Of a stretch of DNA of 64,000 nucleotides, positions 9,219-20,189 are shown piece by piece (position 1 is the first letter of the stretch; each line of letters begins with the position of its first letter). Origin of the DNA: Cercophora sp. LCS_1 (lineage: Eukaryota; Ascomycota; Sordariomycetes; Sordariales; Lasiosphaeriaceae); NCBI GenBank assembly GCA_036250225.1, contig JAPZLL010000002.1, forward strand, positions 1,302,001-1,366,000, written 5' to 3'. The notes under the pieces are model-generated. The model saw only the letters and a list, made by a program, of their open reading frames with translations, was not told the DNA's origin and ran no database searches. A program made the translations under genes and the position numbers.

Positions 9219-12200
9219 GGGGCTTCCTCCCGCCCGGGCGACTGTCAGACACCATAGGAAGCAGGAGACACTGGCTTCAAGCCGCCCTGACTCAACGCCG
9301 CCTATGTTGCGGCGACGATAATGCATACGTCCGGCCGGGTCCCGAGTTGTCCTTCCGGGGCGAGGTGTGTGGAGGTGGATTGCGGGCATTGGTTTCCAGA
9401 AGGATAGCCGGCAATGCTGAGCGGCCACGCGCCGCAAATCAGCGGTCGGTAGTTTTCACAGCGTGGGAGATGCTCGGAGATCTCTTCTCGCGGGGGGCCT
9501 GCTCTTTTGGGAAGTTATCGAATCGTTTTGACCGGTGTCACCCTAGCGGGATACTTTTTCTTTGACCGTGTCCGTTGCCACCGCCTGCTGGGCTCAAACA
9601 TGGTGGGTCAACCCGCACGGCCTAGCGTTTGGAGTCCCATTTGCGGGCCGACATCCTGTTTCATATTCACTTTCCCCCCACCAAGGCTGTGACATCAGTT
9701 CTTCAGGGATTTTAACGGCCTTTGCCTACAGGGTTGAGGCTAAATTATCAGGTGCTTGAGGATGGAACCTCGAAACCGGGCGCCTACACTTGAGTCGATA
9801 CAGCAGCGATTCCAAGCTCTGCTAACACCTTTTTACATGTTCAGATGGCCGGCCTCGGGCCCCACCAAGGGTATGGGGTAGTTGGAAGGGCTATTCTTTG
9901 ATAGGATGATGGCGGCGAGACTTCCATCCACAGCGTCCATGGTTTTTCCAATCCCGCCACTGTCCTTTTCCAGGGCTTCGACCTGGAAACTGCACGGTTT
10001 TGGCCGCGGCGCAGTGAGTATTGCAGATAGATAAGTGCAGGCCGAGGACTGGTTGCCGATAAATGTTGCCGACTGTCGAAGCTCCAGTTGATGATCTGAG
10101 CTCCCCCTGGCTTGATTGACGCCAGAGCAAAGCGGATGTGTGATCCCTGCGGGTCAAACAGAACTGCCCAGAACGTCTGGTGAGCGCTCAATTCGCCGTC
10201 GCCGTTTCCAAACATTCGAAATCGCGCCAGACGGGCCTGGGTTGTTCATGCGGCTGCTTGGGTGCGCGGGCGAGGTTAAGGCTAGGTTCCAGGATCGTCA
10301 ACTTGCAGAGAGGATCCTTCGAGCGGGCTCCCGTCCAGTGGACCGACACCCGCTAGAGGCGCAGATTTCCAGCCAGGGCAATCCGCGTTACCCGTGCCAG
10401 GTCCTCGCCAATGGGGAGGTCGCGCGCTGTGATGCCGCGCTAAGTGTCTCTTCCCTGGCCTCTCGCCTCCAGACCCCAGCATTGCGGAGGCAAGCTGAGA
10501 CTCAATCGCATCGCGTCGCTCCTGGTGACACCCCTTTCTTCCACACTCGTCAGCAAAGGGACCTTGGGAAGGAGCCAGCCACTGGGGTTCCTCATGTGTA
10601 GAACGTGGGCGGCTCCTCTTTGGCTCCTATTTTCGTACCTTGGCTTTGCAAGAACATCGCAAAGGTGCATAGGTACTGTAGGACCACCACTGTTTACGGG
10701 GGATGCCAACACCGCTTTAGATGACGAACCCTGCCATCCCATCCGGTCGAGTGGGAGAGGTGGATACCCACGTTACATGATGGCGTTGCCGCTGATGAGG
10801 GCGAAAGTGACACTGGCTCTGGCCGAGTAGAGAGTTGAGACGACTTCGCGCGAGATGATGCATACCTCTTGCGGGCAGCATGATGGTTTCTCGGTCCCTG
10901 AAGCGAATGGGCGGGAGACGGAACTGCTGGGTTGGTATCTGGCTCTTGAACAGTGGCTACACTCGGAGTGCCGGTGCCGTGTTGTCTCTGGGGATGGGAC
11001 GTACCCCCTACCTATCCGCCCCCTCGCATCCCTCCCGCAGCGTTAGGGTTGCAGAACTCACGGCGAAGCCTCAGGGTGCCGACGGGGTGGGCCTTGTCAA
11101 TTTTGAGTACGTACCGTTCTTCCTTGTCGTAGAGCTCCATCGCGATGGTCTACAAGCCCACCGTCCCTGGACGTGCGGTCTGGATATTAAACTGTCGGCC
11201 GTTGGTATCATGGGCACGTCTGTTCTTCTCTGGTCTTCAGTCTTCAGCCCTCTGATGACCCAGCCCTGGTTGTTCCCTTTCTTCACTTCTCCCCGCGCCG
11301 GAAGTCATCTCAAAGCAGAGCTCTGGGAGTTCTAGCAATTACATCTCCCTCTCTTTGTTGGTTTCCTAATGTATACGCTTCCATTCTAGCCTTCCTCCTT
11401 TTCTCGGTGCATATTTCTCGCTCGACTAATTCGCCGCCACCGGCTCCGCTTCCCTTCCACTCGTGGCATCACAACATCTAGGCGCTCTCGGCATCGCGCC
11501 CATCACCTGCCCACCACCTGTTCGGTTTTCTTGGGCCTTCCCCGCCGTCTCCCCTCGGTCACTGTGCATATACATTCACTGCCTAGCCCCGGCGGCAGGG
11601 CTCGATATCACCGGCCCTTCAACACGTGAAGCCTCATCTGCACCCCGGATCACATCCCGCTTGCACAGCGCCAATCGCTTACCTGGAGCCAGCGGCAACG
11701 CCACATCCCAGAGGGCCCCGCGCAAATTCGACCCCGCCACCAGCCCCTCGGCCGCCCTTCCACCCCCTCTGCCGAAATCTTCAAGCCAGGTCTCACAGCG
11801 GCTTCGGCTTCGGCTTCGGGACCGGACCGCTGCGCTGCGCCGCTTGCGTTGCCCGCTTCAGTGATCGCAGTGCGATTACACCACCGCACCGTGAGCTCTC
11901 TTCCTAGAGGGGCGAAACAAGAGCGAAAAGGCTGCTGTGCGCCTAGTCCGAAACATCTAGTTGATTCTGGTCGTTGAGGTGGTCAGTGACGTCGTCAAGA
12001 CACCGTCTCGGGTCGCTTCCTGCATCTTGTGCAGCCGCATGTGTTACACTGCGAAAAGTGCATTGCAGCCTCGCCGTCGTGCCGCGAGTGGGTTTCCGTA
12101 AGATCCGGCGCTCTCAGCTGAGGCTTCCGTGAGTTGTATTTGCACAAGGTACGTACCATCCAACTACCTTCCATCTTTGCCCATTCTTGCTGTTGCTCGC

Positions 12201-12338
12201 GGGTCGAGTGACTTGAAGAGTGCACAGAACAGGACCTGCGGGGGACCTGGCTAAAGATTGAGACTACCTAGCACCTTAGCGACTTGGGTCACCCGAAAAT
12301 AGCCAACCCCACCACCCTTTTGACAACTGCCACTCGCC
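9219..12338. other. Long intergenic region upstream of NAD kinase
   Basis: This 3.1-kb stretch contains no gene that I can support. The right part (about 11340-12338) is pyrimidine-rich with many CCGCC and CTCC runs, like a promoter and long 5' UTR of the NAD kinase gene. A possible minus-strand exon pair at about 10773-11200 is discussed under findings. A telobox-like TTAGGGTT lies at 11043-11050. Confidence 0.5.
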
Positions 12339-14264
12339 ATGTCCGGACCAATTTCCTCACCCACAGGCGCAGGAATCCACCCAGTCCTGGGCCGCTCACC
12401 TGCCGCCGCTGACATCCCGCTCCCACTGACACCGACACCCGATGGACTTAATACCTTCATCTCTGCCGACCCCGTCCGTCCCAAAAGCTCCTCCGCCGCC
12501 CTAGGTTCGATAGCTGCCAAATCTTCCGATCCGCAACATGTTTACCAGACTGAACCTTGGCCCGCTCCGTTGCTGAGCTTAGCGACGGACTCGGATGCGC
12601 CGTCAACCTCCATTTCCCCGCCGCAAAACACCGTCCCTCGCGCCCACAGCCACAAGAAGAACGCCCTCTCCATCGAGTCTGTCCCTCGACAGACTATTAT
12701 GAAAGCATTGGCTTCCGTCGCACGCAACAACAAGCCCCAGGCCCTGTCGCTCAACGGCATGCTTTCCGCCCACAACCAGCCCTCGGGCGCCGATAACCGG
12801 CCCTCGACTGCATCTTCGCAGCAGCTGTGCGACGCCCTCAACGGCCTCGCCCAAGCGCAAGGCAATCGCGCCACCATGAATATGAATGCAACCCCCACGG
12901 CAGCTTTCCCGTCACTTCAGTCACCCTGCTTCTACCACAACCGCTTCGACGATGCCGTTGATTTCGACAAAGTCCTCGAGGAAATCAAGAACGACGAGTG
13001 GATGTCGCACTCCCGCCTTGTACAGACGGCCACGGGTGTCCGTGAGGTGTCCAAGCAACTCCAGCGCCGACCTATCAAGCGTGCCGTGAAGAATGTCATG
13101 ATCGTCACCAAGGCCCGTGATAACCAGCTGGTCGTGCTCACTCGTGAGCTTGCCCTCTTCCTGCTCCGCACTCCCCGGTATGGCTCCGATTTGGGCATCA
13201 ACGTTTACGTTGATGCTAAGCTTCGCAACTCGAAGCGCTTCAACGCCGCGGGCATTGTCGAGGAGGAACCCAGATTCCAGGAGATGCTGCGATACTGGAC
13301 CCCTGACCTGTGCTGGAGTCAACCCGAAAAGTTCGACCTCGTCCTCACCCTTGGTGGTGACGGAACCGTTCTTTTCACGTCGTGGCTTTTCCAACGGATT
13401 GTGCCCCCCGTTCTCTCCTTCAGCCTGGGAAGTCTTGGTTTCCTCACCAGCTTTGAGTTTGAGCGGTACAAAGACCACCTGAATCGCATCATGGGAGACG
13501 AGGGGATGCGGGTAAACCTCCGCATGCGATTTACCTGCACGGTGTACCGCGATGGCCCCGCAGGCCACGAGATGGAGGAGGGTGAGCAATTCGAAGTGCT
13601 CAACGAACTTGTCATTGATCGAGGACCGTCACCCTACGTCTCCAACCTGGAGCTGTATGGTGACAACGAGCTTCTGACCGTGGTTCAGGCCGACGGTTGC
13701 ATTTTCTCAACCCCGACTGGTAAGTTTGTAACAATGATTGTATGTCTGGCTACCTTGTGCTGACGTCAGCTTTTAGGTTCCACGGCATACTCTCTGTCTG
13801 CTGGCGGCTCACTGGTTCACCCTGATATCCCTGCCATTCTTCTCACTCCCATCTGCCCGCACACACTATCATTCCGTCCCATGGTTCTTTCCGATACCAT
13901 GCTCCTGCGCGTATCAGTTCCTCGCAACAGTCGCGCCACGGCGTATTGTGCTTTTGACGGCAAGGGCCGTGTCGAGCTGAGGCAGGGTGATCACGTCACA
14001 ATTACTGCATCCCAGTATCCCTTCCCCACTGTCGTTCGCACCGACACAGAGTGGTTCGACAGCGTGTCCCGGACCCTCCGTTGGAACGTGCGCGCCGCCA
14101 CCCAAAAGGCCTTTGATACTGGAAACAGCACTGCCGGCAGCGAGGATGGCAAGGACGAAGATGACGGCTGGGATATCGACACCGACTCTGCCTGTTACGT
14201 GAGCGAGGAAAGCAGCCAGGCTGCGAGTCCTCTCAGACGTCAGATGAGTTTGCTCGGATTTTAA
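12339..14264 (+). CDS. NAD(+) kinase (ATP-NAD kinase)
   Basis: Two exons, 12339-13719 and 13777-14264 (622 aa); the 57-bp intron (GTAAGT...TAG) splits the Gly codon of TPTGSTAYSLSAGG. The family's two signatures are present: the GGDGT motif (TLGGDGTVLFTSWLF, about residues 335-350), which binds ATP, and the NAD site TGSTAYSLSAGGSLVHPD. The LGSLGFLTSFEF and FDGKGRVEL blocks also match. The enzyme phosphorylates NAD to make NADP, feeding NADPH supply. The N-terminal 180 residues are Ser/Pro-rich and disordered, with no clear mitochondrial presequence, so a cytosolic Utr1-type enzyme is favoured over mitochondrial Pos5. The C-terminus carries an acidic tail (DGKDEDDGWDID) and a possible phosphorylated RRQMSLLGF end. 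The start ATG has an ACTCGCC context. Confidence 0.93.
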
Positions 14265-14385
14265 TAGACGGCACATCGCACTTTGCACGAAAGACGGCAG
14301 CATCACTACCCCTGGGCAAGCACTTCGCCCCTTGGGTGCCATTGTTAGACAACTTTAGACGAAAAGAGGTGGGGGGCGAGTCGTA

Positions 14386-14416
<31 letters not shown>

Positions 14417-15310
14417 ATGGTAATGGGGGCGGCTGGCTACAACCGCCCCAGTGTGACTTCAACCTACGGGTTTGATCACGAGGAGTTCTTGGGAGTTGGT
14501 AGTAATAATGATTACGCGGGACGATTGGATCCAACGTTGGACCATTGATCAGGGCATGGGATGGGATGGACATGGTATGCAAGCCTTGGTGCTTTGCGTT
14601 GACGGTCGGGCGAACTGCCCAAGTTTTACTGTTGATCTTTAAACCTTAGCTTTTAGTTTCTGATGAATCACTGCGGGCTGAAGTCCTTGATATGCATTAT
14701 GGATTTGTGCTCCCCACCATCCGTCCCCGGACGTCGCTTCAATATCTGCATGGCATAGCACTATCAGTTCAATGGTGGTTTCAAATACCTAATCCCTCTA
14801 GCATCCAACCGAGGAATCGCAGGCCCAACGTAAGGCTACTAGCCAACAAGTTACACCAACTCCTTCTGGTGCGCGTCCCAAACGAGATTGACAAAAGTGC
14901 AGCCAACAGAAAAGTCCCCGTAACCGAACCAGTAGGAACCGCTTTTCCAGGCGTCAAATCATACAAACAATTCCGCCTCCAACACCAGCCAACCAGCCAT
15001 AGGTATCCTATCCATGCAGTTCGCCGTCGTAAAAAAAAAAAAAAAAAAACATGTCCCTGCCGCCACCAAAACTCCGCCATGGTGTGACCACAAAGAACCG
15101 TTCGGAACATCAAGATGACATAAAACCAACTGGCCCGAGAGAGAGAAATTCCAAACATATAGATACTGTATGTTATGCCCGCCGACCGTGAACAAAAGTA
15201 ACATGATGGGCATGTCTTTACAAGACCTCAAGTAGCGGTTATCATTATCCGAGGCAGATACGCTCGGCTCCCCTTTCCTTGACTGAACGAGGCTCGGGGT
15301 AACTGCGTAG
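14265..15310. other. Convergent intergenic region, NAD kinase / Yox1-like
   Basis: Contains the 3' ends of two convergent genes. It holds a CAG repeat (14391-14411) and a 19-base A tract (15031-15049). No coding sequence supported. Confidence 0.6.
14391..14411. repeat. CAG trinucleotide microsatellite (7 perfect units)
   Basis: Seven perfect CAG units followed by the imperfect continuation CAACAA, about 125 bp downstream of the NAD kinase stop, probably in its 3' UTR. It is not in a supported reading frame. Confidence 0.85.
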
Positions 15311-17447
15311 CTACCGCCAGTTTCCCTGGCTGAGCGAGAGCAAGCCGGCTACAGCATCAATATCACCCTTCTTGCTGGGGCTGACGTTGACGCCTATTAA
15401 GCGCTCAACCTCGTCGCTGGGTACTGACGCGGAAGGGCTGTGGTTTTCGGTGTCCTCATAAATTTCCAAGGGTGACTGTCCGCGCTTCCCGGTCCGACGC
15501 GCCTGTGAGTAAACAGGAGCAGTATTGGAGCGTCCAAGCAGAGATCCGGGGCTCTGATTCTCTGGCAAAAATCGCCCCGGCGTCCGGCGAGGGTTCCGAT
15601 CCAGTTTTGAGGGAGCGGATGGTAGGGGACGTCTGCCGTTCGGTGCGGCCGGGTAGGGCTGTGAAAAGGTGAAACGAGGATTTCCCTCCGCATCGGGGCT
15701 CCAGTTCTCCTTGTCCGAATCATGGCCTGAATTGGGAATAATCTTTGTCTTTTCTGCGCCCGTTTCCGGCTCCCTTTCCGCCAAGACGCTCTCACTGAGA
15801 CCGAGTGTGGATTGCAATTTTGCCGCGCTGCTCGATGCTCTCGAGAGTTTCGGCTTCTTTGCCATGCCGCCTCGAGGAGCAGCTCGACTTGCAGCAGCAT
15901 TTCTCTTCGAGCTGTTGCTCGGTTGCAGAGGACTTCCGCTTGAGCTCGTCGACCTGATCAAGCTAATAGCTGCAATGGCAGAGCCGCTGCTTTCGTGTTT
16001 TGCTTGCACGGTGAGCAGGTCCTCACGATTCTCTGCATCTGCACAAAATTCCCACGCATGGACGTCTCGCGACCGTCCGGTGGCTCGTGATGCGCTGCCA
16101 GGGGTTGGGAGAGAACTCGTTATCGCAGAGATGGGCGGTAAGGTTACAGGGGATGACGCGCTGTAACTCCGCTGTAAACTCGGTCGACGCACCGGGCCGA
16201 GGTTGTGGAGTTCCTCGGATGACGGCAGCGGCATAATCGGTCTTGGAGGCGATGGAATTGATGTGACGACTTGGGCCTTCCCTTCAAGCGACATTGAAAG
16301 ACGAAGTCGGGATGATTCCGACTTTGGATGTGGTAGAACGGGGCGTGAAGGGGTGCTAGACGGACAAGCAGATGATTCAAAATTCTCAAGCCTAGAAGGT
16401 TCGTGAGCGAAAGCACTATGGTATTGGACGGCAAAACGCACCTGAATGAATCATCCCCGCGCCGCTTGAACGTTGAGGGTGTTGTGAACGAGCTGTTCGC
16501 AGCCCAGGGGCGGCTGGACGTATAGCTAACAGAACTCGGTAAATATCGTGAAGCTTCCTCAGCACCTCCCCTGCCGTGCATGCCTTTTGGTGCCGGGGTA
16601 ACGATCTCATTCCCTTCTACCGCTTCCGCCTCATCCCATCGTCGAGGCTTTTGGAGTACTTCTGGCGTTTTTTCGACTTCATCACACGAGCCGGAGCTTG
16701 GGGGATCTGAACGTGGTGGCGACACGACGCCTGGGTCTAGCCGAGCCATGCTCTGAGGAGGTGATGTTTGTGTGATGTCGGAGTTGAAGGGGTTGTGGGA
16801 CGGTGGGTCAGATGAGAGGATCTGCATGCCACCGTATCGCAAAGCTGCGATCTCCTGAGGAGACAAGGGTCGCGATTTCCTCCTATCGTTCTGCCGGCGA
16901 TTTTGGAACCAAATCTGTCGTGTTGGTCAGCAAAGGACAGATTCCGAGCCAATTCAACTTCGATGGGGCGTGGATGGGCCCTGAAGACGCGTCGAGCGGG
17001 GAACGCCGGAGCTTGGCTCCTAGGAAGGGGGAAAACCCACTTGCACCTCTTTCTCATTAAGCGAGACGCGGTTGACGATGGCGAGACGCGCCGCTTTGTC
17101 AGGTTTCGGGTTCGTGGTGTATGCAGCTTCGAGGATCGCTTTGTCTTTTGCGCTGAATAGTGGTGGCTTTATCAGTACAATGAACCTAATTGCTGCGGGG
17201 GGGTAGCTCCGCGGCCGTCATGGTAGGGTTTCGGGAAACGCGAGCGCGGCACTTACGCGGTTCGTTTCCTCTTGCTCTTGGGGTGTCGCCCTAGATCATA
17301 GGCGTGAGGAGGATCTGAGCCTAAGCTCGAGGATGGAAGAGGAGCCGTTTCGCTGGACGAGGAGCTGGGCCGATCGTCGCTGTCGGGGAGGGAGACTGAA
17401 GGAGGGGAGGGCGCCGGAAAGGCGGGGAGAGTTTGAGTGTCGTCCAT
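15311..17447 (-). CDS. yox1: Homeodomain transcription factor, Yox1-like
   Basis: Four exons: 17257-17447, 17041-17152, 16442-16914, 15311-16391 (618 aa), introns of 104, 126 and 50 bp. All junctions keep frame: exon 1 ends in SKRKRT, exon 2 gives AKDKAILEAAYTTNPKPDKA and NEKEVQ, exon 3 opens exactly with IWFQNRRQNDRRKSRPL. The last intron (GTGCGT...TAG) joins GDDSFR to LENFE. The homeodomain covers about residues 58-118; helix 3 has the DNA-contact W, F, N and R of WFQNRR. Yox1/Yhp1 proteins in yeast repress M/G1 genes with Mcm1, and related fungal homeobox factors regulate hyphal and reproductive growth. The rest is Ser/Pro-rich and disordered, with a KENWSP motif and a conserved C-terminal patch (DIDAVAGLLSLSQGNWR). 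The start at 17447 (MDDTQTLPAF) is the first true ATG. Confidence 0.9.
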
Positions 17448-18455
17448 TGCCGAATGCAATTGCGGCGGGAATCAGCAAAGCATGCTCCAGAGAGCTGAAC
17501 AGGTATCTAGCAAGAGGAACAAGAGCACAGGAAGAGCTTCAGAGGGCCAAAGACAAGAATCAGAGGTTGAATTGGGGTCGGGGAAGGAAAGGCGGTTTAG
17601 AAATGGGGGTCAATGTACACACGCGTGTTCGAGACCGCGCCTAGCTCATGTAGAGACGGGTCAAGGTAGAGGGGTTGATTGAGACCCACCAAGCGACGCG
17701 CCGAGGTTCAACCAATTAAAGGCCCTGAAACCCGCGACTTACGTCCATATTAGGAAAGAACAAAATATTTACTCCTAACCCTAAGTCACATTGAACAACA
17801 TCACAAAATCCCCGGCGCGGTCAAAATGAGGCCGCACGTCTTAGGGTTATCTTTGAGGCCTCAATTTGAAAGCACGGTATCCTGTTTTATATGTTGTTTG
17901 CGATAGCACCTTTTTTTTTTTTGGCTGCCCTTTGGAAAATAGACACGCGGGTTGAGCTGTGCTTCCAGCATTTCGTCATGGATGCGCCAGCCCCCGGGCA
18001 GGGGTTGCAGACGCGTCGAGAGTTGCAGGTTGATTTCAACGATGCACCGGGGCAATTGCGACCGCAGGAGTCTGACCAGTCCCGCGCCCCCTCATTCCAC
18101 AAAGACGGCAAAATGAGCAATGTTGACCTTTCTCAATTTCCCTTGCAGATTCTAGCCCAATTCTTCACAATCGGTTCCGCGCTACGCGAGGAACCGTACA
18201 ACTGTAGAACCGTAACCCAAATCCTCAAGCCAAACCGTCCTTCGCGAATCGTGTCAACCTTGCAACCCGAGATCTCATGCCCTTGTCATCAATCAAGATC
18301 CTTGTCTTTCCCAACCGCGCCTGCCCATTGCAATGGAGGGGTATCGCTTCCTCGCTTACAACCCAGAACAACGCCGTGAACGCCAATGAACCCTGAGCGT
18401 GAAAAACGAAGAAAAAAATCATGCGGGGGTAGGGACACTTGTCGGAACGTTTTCC
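17448..18455. other. Upstream region of the Yox1-like gene
   Basis: About 1 kb holding the Yox1-like promoter and the 3' flank of the downstream-lying coiled-coil gene. It carries an inverted pair of telomere-like motifs (separate entry) and a T tract around 17910. No ORF supported. Confidence 0.55.
17776..17849. promoter_or_regulatory. Inverted pair of telobox motifs upstream of the Yox1-like gene
   Basis: TAACCCTAAG at 17776-17785 and its exact reverse complement CTTAGGGTTA at 17840-17849 form a perfect 10-bp inverted repeat with a 54-bp spacer. Each arm contains the telobox AACCCTAA. The pair sits 329-402 bp upstream of the Yox1-like ATG, within its likely promoter. Teloboxes bind telobox/Myb-type factors (such as Tbf1) in fungi and plants; function here is inference. 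Confidence 0.6.
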
Positions 18456-19193
18456 TCAGCCACGCTTGTTGCTCTCCTCAAGGGCGGCGAGGCGCGCCTC
18501 CAAGTTGCTCGTGGAGTCCTTGGCTGCCTTCTCAAGCTCGTTGACCCTTGCCTCAAGGTACTTGATCCTCTCGTCCTTGGATTTGATTACGGCTCTTGCC
18601 ATATCACGAGCAGTGATCACGCCCTTCGTCTGCTGAGCGTAAATTTCAAGCCGGCCTTTGATCACGTGACGGACTGCGGTCGAGATGGGTTGGCGCTCCA
18701 ACAACTTCATGATATCAAAAGTCATGGCATGGTTGTCGCGGACAACACTGCCGGGGGTCGCGGGGGCCGGGAGAGGACTGGGCCCAGGCGTTGTGGGAAT
18801 CTGGCGGAGGCCGGAAGTGGGGCCAGTGGGGGTCGAAGCCGGCTTCACATCAGCGCCACGGGTGACAGCAGCGGGAAAGTCAACCTTCTTGGCGGGAGCT
18901 GGCTGGGTAGAAGGAACCGGACGGGTCGGGGTATCTTCTGCGCTGCTAGGCCACTTGGCTTGCTTTGTGGTCTCGGAGACCGCCTGTCTGGCCTCGGAGG
19001 CCACGAGAAGAGAGTGGCGGGGGACTCTGGAAGGGGTCTTGGGAGTGCTTGGAGTGGGCTTGTTGGACTGCGACTTGTGCGAACGCTCAACGCTATCGGC
19101 CAGATCAATCAGGTCCTTTTCGTCAGCACTGCCGAAGTCGAATTCGCCATCCTCAGAATCGGCGCGCTTCCTCTTTGTGGCACGCTCAGACAT
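18456..19193 (-). CDS. Small basic/acidic protein with C-terminal coiled coil, unknown function
   Basis: Single exon, 245 aa from MSERATKRKRADSEDGEFDF at 19193. The open frame extends upstream to another ATG at 19373 (MFKNVPKYPG), which would add 60 low-complexity residues; I prefer 19193 because the following KRKR (nuclear-localisation-like) plus acidic FGSADEKDLIDL segment looks like a conserved N-terminus. Residues 40-150 are Pro/Thr/Ser-rich. From about residue 155 an ordered helical segment appears (TFDIMKLLERQPISTAVRHV, then ITARDMARAVIKSKDERIKY), and residues 200-245 form a heptad-rich coiled coil ending LEARLAALEESNKRG. This suggests a nuclear scaffold or DNA-repair/cell-cycle adaptor, but I do not recognise the family. 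Confidence 0.75.
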   Translation of the reverse strand: MSERATKRKRADSEDGEFDFGSADEKDLIDLADSVERSHKSQSNKPTPSTPKTPSRVPRHSLLVASEARQAVSETTKQAKWPSSAEDTPTRPVPSTQPAPAKKVDFPAAVTRGADVKPASTPTGPTSGLRQIPTTPGPSPLPAPATPGSVVRDNHAMTFDIMKLLERQPISTAVRHVIKGRLEIYAQQTKGVITARDMARAVIKSKDERIKYLEARVNELEKAAKDSTSNLEARLAALEESNKRG

Positions 19194-20189
19194 GGTGGTG
19201 GGTAGAGTGGCGCGGTTGATTGACTTTGGTTTTGGTGTGTGTCGACGTTGAGGTGACTTGTTGAAGGTTGAAGAAGGTGGGTTGTCGCTGTCGCTATTGT
19301 TATTGCTATCGCTGTCCACCACTTCTGGCTCTCGGCGGTGGCGGCCTGGATACTTGGGCACGTTTTTGAACATAATACCAAGATGCCTATTGAGGTTGCT
19401 GTGGGGTTGCACCGATGTCGTTGTCGCGCCGAGCCTTGCTCTGCGGTGACGGTGAGTCCAGAGTTTCCCGCCAGCGATGTTCTCTCGAGACCCTGGTGTC
19501 GTGGTGGGTGGGAAAAGGAGACACGCAGAAGCAACAATCAACAACCAAATAAATTCGGTTCTGCACAAAAATGTTGCCTTTACTTAAGCCCACTACGGGG
19601 CTCGCCGCATAGTTGCATTCACAGGAGTTAGCAATTCTGTTTGTCTTCGGATGAATCTGGTCGGGTTGGATGGAATTCCATTGGTAACACCGGCCCCTAG
19701 CCCCAAAAGACCCCTCCAACAAATGGTGGAGTGATTCGGTGTTGTCTGCAGCTCCAAAGTCGCCCCATACCAACTGACGTTGTTTGCATCAATGGATTAC
19801 ACAGTGACTCGTTGAAAGGGCGAGACGGACTGTGAACTCTACTGACCGACGATGGTCATGTGTAGAAACATGGTCTCTGTCGAAAATGCCTACTTGAGAC
19901 TGTTCCGTCGTTCACCCACACAAAGCTACCGCGCAGGCCTCCTTGAGCACAAGCGGCTGTGAGAGGGTTTTTTTTTTCCCTTGGAGCGCAGCACTCATTG
20001 TTTATCGGGATTGAACGTTTAGGGACCATCTTTAGTTTGCGCAAGAGGTCTGTTCATTATCTGCAGAAAGATAGGCGGCATGTAAGAAGCAATCGTGAAA
20101 TGGCAGAATCGCCTCGTCTCTTTATCACCAACTAGGTATTTGGGTATATACTGGGCTAACGCGAACATAAAAGCATAAAACTAGTCGCA
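19194..20189. other. Intergenic region upstream of the coiled-coil gene
   Basis: 996 bp between two minus-strand genes. It should contain the coiled-coil gene promoter at the left and the ELMO gene 3' UTR at the right. Nothing further recognised. Confidence 0.5.

Noticed and set aside
12921..13589. 222-codon ORF antisense to NAD kinase
   Set aside because: Shadow of the NAD kinase exon that contains the GGDGT motif.
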